The notes under the pieces are model-generated. The model saw only the letters and a program-made list of their open reading frames with translations, ran no database searches and was not told the origin of the DNA. A program made the position numbers and the translations under genes. Below are positions 26,927 through 33,641 of a stretch of 47,150 nt of DNA, piece by piece. Source of the stretch: Streptococcaceae bacterium AM104-57 (GTDB lineage: Bacteria; Bacillota; Bacilli; Lactobacillales; Streptococcaceae); contig JAQDPW010000008.1 of NCBI GenBank assembly GCA_027659245.1, positions 1 to 47,150 on the forward strand, written 5' to 3'. Numbering within the stretch: position 1 is the first letter of the stretch; every line of letters begins with the position of its first letter.

Positions 26927-27493
26927 TTAAAAGCCTTGAAACTTCGTCATGGCTCGGTCTTGTGAATCTTGATTTTTGCCGATATATCTTAGTGAAATAC
27001 TCTGGCTTGAGTGGTTCAGTAGGTCCATTATCAGAGCGACATCCTTGGTTTGTTCGTACATGAATAAGCCAAAGGTCTTTCTCATCGAGTGAGTCGCTAT
27101 ATTTTCCAGACCAACCTCTTCAGCAGCTCTTTTAATAATCTTGTAAGCTGTGTTAGGTTTTATGTGCTGGTGCTTTCCGTTTCGACTAGGAAAGAGGAAG
27201 TCTTCATCTTTCTTGTCTTTGATGTACTGCCTCATGGCATTCTTGAATTTCTTTGGCATCTTTCGTTTGGTTGGCTTGTCAGTCTTCTCATCGACAATTT
27301 GAACATGCCAGCCTTTAACGTGCTTTACTTTTAGTTTGACGATATCACCAATACGAAACCCTAGATTAACACCAGACAAAAAGAGCATGAGGTTACGTTG
27401 TCTATCCGACTCTTTGACTGCGCTGTGTAACGTCAGCCATTCAATCATAAGCTGAACATCGTCTCTATTTCTGATTGGTTCAACAACTACCAC
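26927..27493 (-). CDS. Short tyrosine recombinase-like protein in the late region
   Basis: One hundred eighty-eight residues from a GTG start with AGGAGG upstream. It has only the catalytic domain of tyrosine recombinases: the arginine in NLGFRIGDIVKLKVKHV, a basic beta-hairpin, HSMRKTFG with the H-x-x-R pair, NHSSQS and the nucleophile tyrosine in SLRYIG. It lacks the N-terminal arm- and core-binding domains. Genes of this kind lie between the late regulator and terminase in many streptococcal phages. The real integrase is at the other end, so it does not obviously integrate the phage; a role in genome resolution or DNA processing is inferred at best. Confidence 0.88.
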   Translation of the reverse strand: MVVVEPIRNRDDVQLMIEWLTLHSAVKESDRQRNLMLFLSGVNLGFRIGDIVKLKVKHVKGWHVQIVDEKTDKPTKRKMPKKFKNAMRQYIKDKKDEDFLFPSRNGKHQHIKPNTAYKIIKRAAEEVGLENIATHSMRKTFGLFMYEQTKDVALIMDLLNHSSQSISLRYIGKNQDSQDRAMTKFQGF

Positions 27494-27519
27494 ATATCCT
27501 CACCTCCTTTTTTAATGCA

Positions 27520-27546
27520 CAAAAAAGCAGAGATTTCCTCTCTGCT
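27520..27546 (-). terminator. Terminator immediately behind the late promoter
   Basis: On the minus strand AGCAGAGA, 5-nt loop, TCTCTGCT (8-bp perfect stem), then TTTTTTG. It lies after the ArpU-type gene and about 10 bp downstream of the predicted start of the 27557-27585 promoter, before the recombinase-like gene. It would stop both the early operon and short transcripts from the late promoter. Confidence 0.85.
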
Positions 27547-27556
27547 ATTCTTCATG

Positions 27557-27585
27557 ATACTAATTTAACACATTGTTTTTGTCAA
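27557..27585 (-). promoter_or_regulatory. Late promoter (PR'-like)
   Basis: On the minus strand a perfect TTGACA, 17 bp and TAGTAT. An inverted repeat TTGTCAA/TTGACAA (27579-27606, 14-bp spacer) overlaps its -35. It fires straight into the terminator at 27520-27546, the arrangement of lambda PR'-tR'. Confidence 0.7.
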
Positions 27586-27608
27586 TTCTATATGTTTTTT
27601 TGACAACT

Positions 27609-28073
27609 TTACATAAAGAGCAAATTCCCAAGTGTATCAAGAATGACTTCACGTCTTCTGTAAATCTGCTTGCTATGCCTATACAAGTAGCCAGTTTCGC
27701 CATTTTCCATAATATGCCAAACTTGAATCCAGTCATATCCAGTATGTTCTCCCCAGCGAAGATAAAAGATTTTTTTGTCATCTGGTTCTAGACTTTCTAG
27801 TAATTGGGAGATAGCATTTTGGAGATTTTCTAGTCTTAAAATCATAGGATCGCTTGCATAAGCAACCGCTAGATTCTCTGACCTGTTGACGAATGTCCCA
27901 CTGCCACTTGCTCCAGTATCATCAATACCAGGAACAGTAAGATGCTTAACTTCATACAAACGTTCTAGCTCATGCCTTCGTTGGCCGATAAGTTTGTCAA
28001 TCTTTAAATATTTATCATCGAGTTCAAACTCAAGATAATCTCTTCGTGCCTTTGTTAAGTTCTTTTTGACCAA
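27609..28073 (-). CDS. ArpU/RinA-type late transcription regulator
   Basis: One hundred fifty-four residues from a TTG start with GGAGG six bases upstream. The N-terminal half is a charged helical region (RRHELERLYEVKHL). The C-terminal part (LEPDDKKIFYLRWGEHTGYDWIQVWHIMENGETGYLYRHSKQIYRRREVILDTLGNLL) has a sigma region-4-like HTH as in ArpU/RinA phage regulators. It is the last early gene and lies directly before a promoter-terminator unit that controls the late operon, the position of lambda Q. Activator or antiterminator action cannot be separated by sequence. Confidence 0.8.
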   Translation of the reverse strand: MVKKNLTKARRDYLEFELDDKYLKIDKLIGQRRHELERLYEVKHLTVPGIDDTGASGSGTFVNRSENLAVAYASDPMILRLENLQNAISQLLESLEPDDKKIFYLRWGEHTGYDWIQVWHIMENGETGYLYRHSKQIYRRREVILDTLGNLLFM

Positions 28074-28408
28074 GCCTTACCTCCCATATATCTTTTACTT
28101 TTAATCCACTTGATAATCTTACCGTCGTTATTGTTATTGTGATAATCTGGCAGTCTTGCTGTTGGACTCTCTTTGTAGACCACTTTTTCAACTACCTGGA
28201 TTGCAGGCATCATTTCATCATCTATCCACCCTACAAGCCAAGCAGGATTTACATCATAGGTTTTAGCAATCATTTCAATTTGCTTAATAGATGGATATCC
28301 ACCTCGCTCGTACAAGTGAATTGTATTTTGAGAAACACCCGTATCCCTAGCCATATCTTTGACAGAGAGCCCTAGGTCCTCTCTAAGTTCTTTTAATCTC
28401 AGTTCCAT
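28055..28408 (-). CDS. XRE-family HTH protein
   Basis: A 117-residue protein. Residues 1-62 are a classic Cro/CI HTH (LKELREDLGLSVKDMARDTGVSQNTIHLYERGGYPSIKQIEMIAKTYDV) followed by PAWLVGW. Residues 63-117 are basic and disordered-looking. It overlaps the ArpU-type gene by 19 bp and so probably belongs to the control of the early-late transition. Confidence 0.88.
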   Translation of the reverse strand: MELRLKELREDLGLSVKDMARDTGVSQNTIHLYERGGYPSIKQIEMIAKTYDVNPAWLVGWIDDEMMPAIQVVEKVVYKESPTARLPDYHNNNNDGKIIKWIKSKRYMGGKAWSKRT

Positions 28409-28424
28409 GCTATGAACCTCCTTC

Positions 28425-28778
28425 CTAAGTAACTATTTTGTAAAATTCTTCCAGACACATGTTCGACCAAATGAAATGATTGCTTTCTAAAAGCTTCTCG
28501 CTCCCCATTTTTTCAATTCTTTGATAAAGCCTGATTTTAAACAACGCTTGATTTTGTTTCGAAAACCTAGTTCCTTTTACTGGTAATGTTGCTATAAACG
28601 ATAATGCTTCACCATAAGCGCGAATTACACATTTTGCTAATATATCACTGTTTTCCCCTTCTCTAACAACAATTGACACATTAATTGGTTCGTAATTTAA
28701 AATCTCAGCGAATTCGACTCTATCTTGTTTGTTATCTGTCTTTTGAGAGCCTGAATACGGATATTTTTTTGGTCTCAT
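28425..28778 (-). CDS. 117-aa protein with MRPKKYPYSG N-terminus
   Basis: No known family recognised. It starts MRPKKYPYSG and continues with a beta-rich domain (NYEPINVSIVVREGENSDILAKCVIRAYGEALSFIATL) and a helical C-terminus. The N-terminal ten residues are nearly the same as those of the 61-residue protein at 36172-36357 (MRPRRYPYSG), although the rest differs. It overlaps the lipoprotein gene by 4 bp. Confidence 0.8.
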   Translation of the reverse strand: MRPKKYPYSGSQKTDNKQDRVEFAEILNYEPINVSIVVREGENSDILAKCVIRAYGEALSFIATLPVKGTRFSKQNQALFKIRLYQRIEKMGSEKLLESNHFIWSNMCLEEFYKIVT

Positions 28779-29095
28779 TGTTTATCCCCTTCCTTATTCT
28801 CTAAAACAGCATCTTGTGTAAAAGTGTTACCAATTTCATAGTACTTGTATTCCTCGGCTGTCACTTCAAATGTTTCTTCAACGTGCTTATTTCCTACATG
28901 TCCAGAAACGACCAGAATATATCTTCTTTTGGTTCTTGTTGGCACAAGTACCGAACTTTTTCCTGTATTAACAGGTATGAACGTTGTATGAGGTTCATCA
29001 ATGTACTTGTCTACAACCGTCCCACTCGAAATCTCGTGACATGCTACGAGGAAGGATGCGAGTAAAACAACACATAGTATTTTAAAATATCTCAC
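28775..29095 (-). CDS. Phage lipoprotein, 106 aa
   Basis: A typical lipoprotein signal: MRYFKI, hydrophobic stretch LCVVLLASFL and lipobox LVAC, giving a mature protein from Cys19. The mature part has GTVVDKYIDEPHTTFIPV, RRYILVVSGHVGNKHVEETFEVTAEEYKYYEIGNTF, a small beta-barrel pattern also seen in the 86-residue protein at 31009. The start is GTG, overlapping the 49-residue gene as GTGA. Surface lipoproteins of prophages often mediate superinfection exclusion; that role is inferred. Confidence 0.85.
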   Translation of the reverse strand: MRYFKILCVVLLASFLVACHEISSGTVVDKYIDEPHTTFIPVNTGKSSVLVPTRTKRRYILVVSGHVGNKHVEETFEVTAEEYKYYEIGNTFTQDAVLENKEGDKQ

Positions 29096-29241
29096 TCCTT
29101 GTCCTCCAAACTAACAGCTATAGCCTTATTATCTTCTTTACAGATAAAAATAAGTGTTTCGCCTTTTTTCAAGTTTTTTAAATCCTTTTTTGTGAGTTTC
29201 ATTATATGGGCTTCGTGGCTTTTGCCATTTATTTCAAGCAT
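29092..29241 (-). CDS. 49-aa early protein of unknown function
   Basis: A short frame from the ATG at 29241 with GGAGG nine bases upstream: MLEINGKSHEAHIMKLTKKDLKNLKKGETLIFICKEDNKAIAVSLEDKE. The pattern strand-helix-strand-strand suggests a tiny beta fold. Its stop overlaps the lipoprotein start (GTGA). No family recognised. Confidence 0.75.
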   Translation of the reverse strand: MLEINGKSHEAHIMKLTKKDLKNLKKGETLIFICKEDNKAIAVSLEDKE

Positions 29242-29255
29242 CTGGCAGATCCTCC

Positions 29256-29522
29256 TTAAATAAACAAACTAGCTAGCCACAGAACAAATGCAAAATATAT
29301 AATCTTTGAAATGGCCTGAGTAAGTTTTTTTGAAATATCTTCATCACTATAGATTGTTGGATTTATGAAGCTTAGTAAAGCATCTACTCCCAAAGCTTGC
29401 CAAAATGAAATCTTTCCGACCGGGAGGATTGTCGTTACAATCTCATTCCAACCAAATTGAACAACAAACGGTGAGACAATTGTTACAAGTAATACACCAA
29501 TAATAATTCCTAGTTTTTTCAT
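29256..29522 (-). CDS. 88-aa membrane protein
   Basis: From the ATG at 29522 with GGAGG nine bases upstream (an upstream in-frame ATG lies inside the previous gene and lacks a site). Membrane segments about 3-22 (LGIIIGVLLVTIVSPFVVQF), a weaker central one about 31-45 and one at the C-terminus (IIYFAFVLWLASLFI). Similar small membrane proteins are frequent in streptococcal phages. Function unknown. Confidence 0.75.
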   Translation of the reverse strand: MKKLGIIIGVLLVTIVSPFVVQFGWNEIVTTILPVGKISFWQALGVDALLSFINPTIYSDEDISKKLTQAISKIIYFAFVLWLASLFI

Positions 29523-29523
29523 T

Positions 29524-30015
29524 TTATAAATCCTCCTCTTTAACAAACACCCCATCAATCATCTTACCTTTTCGGTCTTTAATAACTTCATAAGCTTCTT
29601 CTAAGCAACTTTCAGCTGTGGTGCCATTGCAAAATGAAACCGTGCTGATCACACTGTCAAGAAACATCAAATCTGCTTTGATTAAAGGAATCTGTGTCTC
29701 ATTATGACAGATATGAGCGTATAGCTTCTGAGCTATATTACCCAGACTAGAAACCATCAGCAACAATTCAAGTTCCTGTTGATTGGCTGAAATCTGAGCC
29801 CCATTCTTGATCTGCTGATCAAGCCCAATCAAAACCACCTGAATATCACCAAGCGCATCGTAAATCAGTTCAGATTTATCCTTTGCGATACCCTCAAACA
29901 ATTCTCCTGACTCTTCCATGAGCTTCAAGAACTGCTTGACTGGATTTGCTTCATGTAAGTTTCGATCAACAAACCACTGTTGAACCTTTTCTTCCAAATT
30001 CATTTTTGTATTCAT
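29524..30015 (-). CDS. MazG-like nucleotide pyrophosphohydrolase
   Basis: One hundred sixty-three residues with the all-alpha NTP pyrophosphatase pattern: QFLKLMEESGELFEGI (the EExxE metal motif) and YDALGDIQVVLIGL (the ExxD counterpart), followed by a C-terminal CLEEAYEVIKDRKGKMIDGVFVKEEDL. MazG-like enzymes hydrolyse (d)NTPs and are thought to clean nucleotide pools or lower ppGpp. GGAGG precedes the ATG, which overlaps the upstream gene by 4 bp. A 21-residue frame just upstream of that gene repeats this protein's N-terminus. Confidence 0.9.
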   Translation of the reverse strand: MNTKMNLEEKVQQWFVDRNLHEANPVKQFLKLMEESGELFEGIAKDKSELIYDALGDIQVVLIGLDQQIKNGAQISANQQELELLLMVSSLGNIAQKLYAHICHNETQIPLIKADLMFLDSVISTVSFCNGTTAESCLEEAYEVIKDRKGKMIDGVFVKEEDL

Positions 30016-30314
30016 CTTATTTTTCCTCCGTTTTCTTCCGCTTCTTTAAATGATCCCATTGTCTTAATAATTTTTTCTAACATAGATTTATGTAGTGTGA
30101 TGTAATTATTTTTCTTCACTTGTCCACAGAATATACAAATTCGTTTGCCAAGGTAATTACATTTTCCGTCTGAACGGTAACTTTCATCTGACTCAATTTG
30201 TTCTTTGTTAGCTGAGCTAACAAGAATTACTTCATCAGACTCGTTCCAATCAGGAATTCCCATACATTTGTGAAAATTCTCAAATGCTAAATCAGTTAAA
30301 ATATCTCTAGCCAT
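30012..30314 (-). CDS. 100-aa protein, copy 1 of a duplicated gene
   Basis: Begins MARDILTDLAFENFHKCMGIPDWNESDEVILVS, then CNYLGKRICIFCGQVKKNNYITLHKSMLEKIIKT. About 80% of residues are shared with the protein at 31985-32290, and the DNA is also closely similar. A Cys/His set (CX7CX2C and a later His) could bind zinc. Sits between the MazG remnant and mazG-like gene. Function unknown. Confidence 0.85.
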   Translation of the reverse strand: MARDILTDLAFENFHKCMGIPDWNESDEVILVSSANKEQIESDESYRSDGKCNYLGKRICIFCGQVKKNNYITLHKSMLEKIIKTMGSFKEAEENGGKIR

Positions 30315-30379
30315 TATTTTTCACCCTTTTCTAAATCACGGTCAATAAACCATTGTTTTACATTTTCTAGTCTGGTCAT
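30314..30379 (-). pseudogene. 21-aa remnant of a MazG-like N-terminus
   Basis: The frame MTRLENVKQWFIDRDLEKGEK starts at 30379 with GGAGG seven bases upstream and matches the start of the MazG-like protein (LEEKVQQWFVDRNL). It ends in TAATG, the A of the stop shared with the next start. It looks like what was left when a second mazG-like copy was deleted, but the intact RBS and coupling mean it may still be translated. Confidence 0.6.
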
Positions 30380-30382
30380 AAT

Positions 30383-30832
30383 TTATCCTCCAAGATAACT
30401 GAACGGAACTTCCCAACTATAATTATCATACTTACGTACGATATCTTTTAAAATTTTACCTTTTGAGATTTCAATTTCTTGTGTAAATTGCATACCTTGT
30501 TCAAACGTGAATATCTTAATGTCAACATTGAATTTCTCAGATATTTTTGTGTAATCGTCTGGGATAGCTCTCCACGCCTGCTCAAAATTATCAAGTTCGA
30601 TGATAAGAAAATCATCATCAAGATGAATTTCAAAACTATCATTGTCAATAAAAGCACGTTTTGTACCATTGATATAAAAATAAGAGTCCGTTGTAGTAAA
30701 AGTGATTATCTCACCATCTGTATCTTCTTCGATTGTGATGTCTCCAACAGCTCCAAACATATATTTCAAAGCTGATTTAATATTTTCTGCACGTCCTCTT
30801 AGTTTAATTGTTCCTTCTGCAAAATTTGCCAT
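30383..30832 (-). CDS. 149-aa early protein of unknown function
   Basis: Starts MANFAEGTIKLRGRAENIKSALKYMFG, followed by acidic beta strands (GDITIEEDTDGEIITFTT, SFEIHLDDDFLIIELD) and a helical region. The start resembles ferredoxin-like DUF1281-type phage proteins, but the match is not firm. AGAGGTAAAT precedes the ATG. Function unknown. Confidence 0.8.
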   Translation of the reverse strand: MANFAEGTIKLRGRAENIKSALKYMFGAVGDITIEEDTDGEIITFTTTDSYFYINGTKRAFIDNDSFEIHLDDDFLIIELDNFEQAWRAIPDDYTKISEKFNVDIKIFTFEQGMQFTQEIEISKGKILKDIVRKYDNYSWEVPFSYLGG

Positions 30833-30834
30833 AT

Positions 30835-31008
30835 TTACCTCTTTTCAGATACCTCTGATATCTTTATCTCGAACTTGTGCCCGTCAATAGCGAACGTCCC
30901 GTTACTTCCTAACAAATTTTCGTCTTTAATAATTGACCTTGCTGTGTGCAAAACGAGCTGTCCTACTTGAAAAATAAAAGCAAGTTCTTCTAACTCTTTT
31001 CCTTCCAT
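30835..31008 (-). CDS. 57-aa early protein of unknown function
   Basis: A short frame from the ATG at 31008: MEGKELEELAFIFQVGQLVLHTARSIIKDENLLGSNGTFAIDGHKFEIKISEVSEKR. A hydrophobic helix is followed by a beta hairpin. GAGG lies nine bases upstream, inside the last codons of the previous gene, whose TAG abuts the ATG. No family recognised. Confidence 0.75.
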   Translation of the reverse strand: MEGKELEELAFIFQVGQLVLHTARSIIKDENLLGSNGTFAIDGHKFEIKISEVSEKR

Positions 31009-31269
31009 CTAAATCCTCACCTCATCCCCAACTTTCACCTTCTCATACACTTCCTTCGTAACTACGAAAATACCGTAATCACGAACTGTAAGCGTGTATA
31101 GCTTGCCATGGCGTCCTTTCTCGACGACTTTACCAAATATCTCAGCGCCTTGATTATCTGCTTTGTAGATTACAATAGGGCGCTGTTCTTCCAGATTGCG
31201 GATTTTCTCCATCTGCCAGACATTCAATCCAGCAGACAATAATATCCAGATTGCGATGAATCGTTTCAT
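31009..31269 (-). CDS. 86-aa membrane-anchored or secreted small protein
   Basis: From the ATG at 31269 with GGGAG upstream. The N-terminus MKRFIAIWILLSAGLNVWQM is a signal anchor. The rest (GAEIFGKVVEKGRHGKLYTLTVRDYGIFVVTKEVYEKVKVGDEVRI) is a small beta-barrel like that of the lipoprotein at 28775, with G-x-V-x-x-K, Y-x-L-x-V and V-G-D signposts. It probably faces the outside of the cell. Function unknown. Confidence 0.8.
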   Translation of the reverse strand: MKRFIAIWILLSAGLNVWQMEKIRNLEEQRPIVIYKADNQGAEIFGKVVEKGRHGKLYTLTVRDYGIFVVTKEVYEKVKVGDEVRI

Positions 31270-31271
31270 GT

Positions 31272-31625
31272 TCACTCCCTGTAATAATTATAAATTTCAA
31301 TAGCTGGAATTGATTCATTATTAGTTGCAGAAGTAATTATCAGCTCGCTTCCCACTTTTCTCTGAAATTCTAACAACTCCTCTATCGAATTGATTTCGAT
31401 AAAATGCCCCTCTGCACCGTTCGGGAATTCTCTTTGTATTCGACCTTTAGACATTTTATGATTAACCCCTTTAGAAAGCCAAGTGCCTTCCATCCAAGAA
31501 AGTCGCTTATCAAATTCTTCAAATGTCGAACAGCATCTAACTTCTCTTTTTGTGTATTTTTTAATTGTGGTGTTAGGAATTTTATTTTCAACTCCCCCGC
31601 TTGTGCTTGTTAGTAAAAACTCCAT
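31272..31625 (-). CDS. 117-aa early protein of unknown function
   Basis: From the ATG at 31625, which overlaps the previous stop as TGATG, with GAGGTGGAG upstream. Sequence features: KKYTKREVRCCSTFEEFDKRLSWMEGTWLSKG and GHFIEINSIEELLEFQRKVGSELIIT. The second half looks like a small alpha/beta domain. No family recognised. Confidence 0.75.
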   Translation of the reverse strand: MEFLLTSTSGGVENKIPNTTIKKYTKREVRCCSTFEEFDKRLSWMEGTWLSKGVNHKMSKGRIQREFPNGAEGHFIEINSIEELLEFQRKVGSELIITSATNNESIPAIEIYNYYRE

Positions 31626-31912
31626 CACTCCACCTCTCTAATATCATCTTTTTTGATATCAACAACCTCTTCAAGATATTCCTTTGAATACCAATCATAT
31701 TCAACGCATTTCCTAATAAATCTTTTTTTATAAATACAATGCTCTATGTATGCGATTGGAAATAGCAAAGCAATAAAAGGTGAGCATACAATTAAAAATA
31801 AATAAATAGCAATTGCACAAACTCTTGAATCTGCAATGTATTCATAAAAATCTACTAAATCTTTTATTTTCTTTAAATGCCTGATAAAAATAATATAGTT
31901 TTTTCTTTTCAT
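31625..31912 (-). CDS. 95-aa single-span membrane protein
   Basis: A basic N-terminus (MKRKNYIIFIRHLKKIKDL), a long hydrophobic region about 28-56 (VCAIAIYLFLIVCSPFIALLFPIAYIEH) and an acidic C-terminus with VEYDWYSKEYLEEVVDIKKDDIREVE. The charge pattern suggests a hairpin with both ends in the cytoplasm. Function unknown. Confidence 0.75.
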   Translation of the reverse strand: MKRKNYIIFIRHLKKIKDLVDFYEYIADSRVCAIAIYLFLIVCSPFIALLFPIAYIEHCIYKKRFIRKCVEYDWYSKEYLEEVVDIKKDDIREVE

Positions 31913-31992
31913 CCTTCACACCTCCCTAAAACTGAGTAATCGATAAAAAAGCACAGAAAAGTTATTCCAAATTCTTTAATAAGTTCAATCAT
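31909..31992 (-). CDS. 27-aa translationally coupled mini-frame
   Basis: The ATG at 31992 overlaps the stop of the copy-2 gene (ATGATTGA), and its own TGA overlaps the start of the 95-residue membrane protein (ATGA). Product: MIELIKEFGITFLCFFIDYSVLGRCEG, largely hydrophobic. The double overlap suggests translation, perhaps only as a coupling relay. Confidence 0.45.
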   Translation of the reverse strand: MIELIKEFGITFLCFFIDYSVLGRCEG

Positions 31993-32290
31993 TTTCTTCT
32001 CCCTTCATTTGTTCTGCATCTTTAAATGATTCCATTGTCTTAATAATTTTTTCTAACATAGATTTATGTAGCGTGATGTAATTATTTTTCTTCACCTGTT
32101 CACAGAAGATACAAATTCGTTTGCCAAAATAATTACAATTTTCAGTCGAACGGTAATTTTTATCTGCTTCAATTTGTTCTTTGTTAGCTAAACTAACAAG
32201 AATTACTTCATCAGATTCGTTCCAATCAGGAATTCCCAGACATTTGTGTACATTTTCAAATGCTAAATCGGTTAAAATATCTCTAGCCAT
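31985..32290 (-). CDS. 101-aa protein, copy 2 of a duplicated gene
   Basis: MARDILTDLAFENVHKCLGIPDWNESDEVILVS and FGKRICIFCEQVKKNNYITLHKSMLEKIIKT repeat the protein at 30012-30314. The two genes form a direct DNA repeat of about 300 bp with a period of 1.97 kb. AGAGAGG precedes the ATG. The genes in between could be lost by recombination between the copies. Confidence 0.85.
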   Translation of the reverse strand: MARDILTDLAFENVHKCLGIPDWNESDEVILVSLANKEQIEADKNYRSTENCNYFGKRICIFCEQVKKNNYITLHKSMLEKIIKTMESFKDAEQMKGEEND

Positions 32291-32510
32291 TATTTTCCTC
32301 TCTTTTCTTCGTAATCAAGTAGTAACAGTCAACTGCTCCGTAATCAATCCTGATGTTTTCTCCACTTATGTTTTTCCGAAATCGTGGATGGTTGATAGCT
32401 GAGTAACTAGCTTGATGTTTCTTTAATTCGTTGATTGCGCTATGTATGTGGCTAAAACTCCCAATGAGTATCTTGCGGTGACCGTTATAAATGAAGTATA
32501 GATTTATCAT
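32283..32510 (-). CDS. 75-aa early protein of unknown function
   Basis: Starts MINLYFIYNGHRKILIGSFSHIHSAINELKKHQ and ends YGAVDCYYLITKKREENNG; a strand-helix-strand pattern. It overlaps both neighbours by a few bases, supporting translation. No family recognised. Confidence 0.75.
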   Translation of the reverse strand: MINLYFIYNGHRKILIGSFSHIHSAINELKKHQASYSAINHPRFRKNISGENIRIDYGAVDCYYLITKKREENNG

Positions 32511-32704
32511 CCCTTCACCTCCACTGGATAGAAATTCCCAAAGGATACTCTCAATGCCTTGCCCACCTGCAATGCAACCGCCCGAGAAATAAAACGCATA
32601 GCTTTCCGCTCGTCCGAATACGAGACATCAATGCCAGTCACACTAATAGCCACAGACATCAAGAACGGTTTGTCTTCTCTTGACCCATGTTTCAAGATAA
32701 ACAT
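32507..32704 (-). CDS. 65-aa early protein of unknown function
   Basis: MFILKHGSREDKPFLMSVAISVTGIDVSYSDERKAMRFISRAVALQVGKALRVSFGNFYPVEVKG. Beta strands surround one helix. GGAGG lies six bases upstream of the ATG. It follows the helicase-loader gene after a 14-bp gap and overlaps the next gene by 4 bp. Function unknown. Confidence 0.75.
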   Translation of the reverse strand: MFILKHGSREDKPFLMSVAISVTGIDVSYSDERKAMRFISRAVALQVGKALRVSFGNFYPVEVKG

Positions 32705-32718
32705 CAGCCACCTCCATT

Positions 32719-33489
32719 CTAAAAATATTGCTTCCGCTTGTTTTTCAAGTCATTAAATACCATCAGATGATCATTGTCTACACCTTTCATCAACCGACTC
32801 ATAAACGGTCGACCGTAGCGTTGCTGAATTTCTTGTGCAGTCAGATTAGTCGTGATAACCGTATTAGCCCTTTTGTTGAGAATATTGTAAAGAATACTAA
32901 AGGACCACTCACTGTCCTTCTCCATACCAAGATCATCCAAGACCAAAAACTTTGCACTAGCAATTTTATTGACCAGGAACTCTTCCTGACTAAAGTCTGC
33001 CTTGATTTTCATTAACAAGTCAGTGACATTGATAAAAATAGCAATTTCTTTTGTAGTCTCTGATAAAGCTTTCATAATGGCAAAAGCAAGATGGCTTTTA
33101 CCCGTTCCAGCTTCGCCTTGAAAAACAACATTGTTTCTCGCTCCACCTGCCCACTCTCTACAAATTTTTTTGGCAAACTTCAACTTTTCAGCTTCTTTTT
33201 CAGTCGGTGTGTCAAAGTTATCAAGAGTAGCATTTTTCAGTACATCATCATAGAGAGAGAATCTCTCAAGATAGAACTTTCGCTCTCGTTCATACTCTGC
33301 ATCAGCCAGCTCATTAACCTTCAATTGATTCTCTGCATGGATCCGTTCCGATTCGCATAAGCGACAGAGTACATCATTTGTCCGGAGGATTTTGATAAGA
33401 GGAATCCCATGCCTATCACAAATTTCATCCTGCTGTTCAGTATTTCTATGGTAAGATAAGGCCATCTCCTCGAGTGCATCAGTTACCAT
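32719..33489 (-). CDS. DnaC/IstB-like helicase loader
   Basis: A 256-residue AAA+ protein: zinc-like N-terminal motif CDRHGIPLIKILRTNDVLCRLC, Walker A GEAGTGKSHLAFAIM, Walker B KFLVLDDLGME and sensor-1 TVITTNLTAQEI followed by RYGRPFMSRLM. It loads the host replicative helicase at the phage origin. GGAGG precedes the ATG, which overlaps the 52-residue gene. It pairs with the replisome organizer two genes upstream. Confidence 0.93.
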   Translation of the reverse strand: MVTDALEEMALSYHRNTEQQDEICDRHGIPLIKILRTNDVLCRLCESERIHAENQLKVNELADAEYERERKFYLERFSLYDDVLKNATLDNFDTPTEKEAEKLKFAKKICREWAGGARNNVVFQGEAGTGKSHLAFAIMKALSETTKEIAIFINVTDLLMKIKADFSQEEFLVNKIASAKFLVLDDLGMEKDSEWSFSILYNILNKRANTVITTNLTAQEIQQRYGRPFMSRLMKGVDNDHLMVFNDLKNKRKQYF

Positions 33490-33641
33490 GATACCTTACC
33501 TCCGCAAGCCTGCCAGCTGGCCATATCTGACAAGCAAGCAGTGACGGTAGAAAGAGATTGTTTTGCAAGCAGTGACTTCTTTTCCTCGCTTATCGGATAA
33601 AAGTCATCTTCAAATTGCTCGATAAGTTCTAAAATCCCCAT
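33483..33641 (-). CDS. 52-aa replication-module protein
   Basis: A short frame from the ATG at 33641: MGILELIEQFEDDFYPISEEKKSLLAKQSLSTVTACLSDMASWQACGGKVSW. It overlaps the replisome organizer by 13 bp and the helicase loader by 7 bp, so it lies tightly within the rep-dnaC block. It is helical. Function unknown. Confidence 0.75.
   Translation of the reverse strand: MGILELIEQFEDDFYPISEEKKSLLAKQSLSTVTACLSDMASWQACGGKVSW

Noticed and set aside
26927..27493. Second integrase indicating a nested mobile element
   Set aside because: The protein has only a catalytic domain, and its neighbours are normal late-region genes; no second attachment sites are visible.
27560..27781. A 73-codon frame overlapping the ArpU-type gene
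   Set aside because: It overlaps the regulator in another frame and crosses the late promoter; no RBS.
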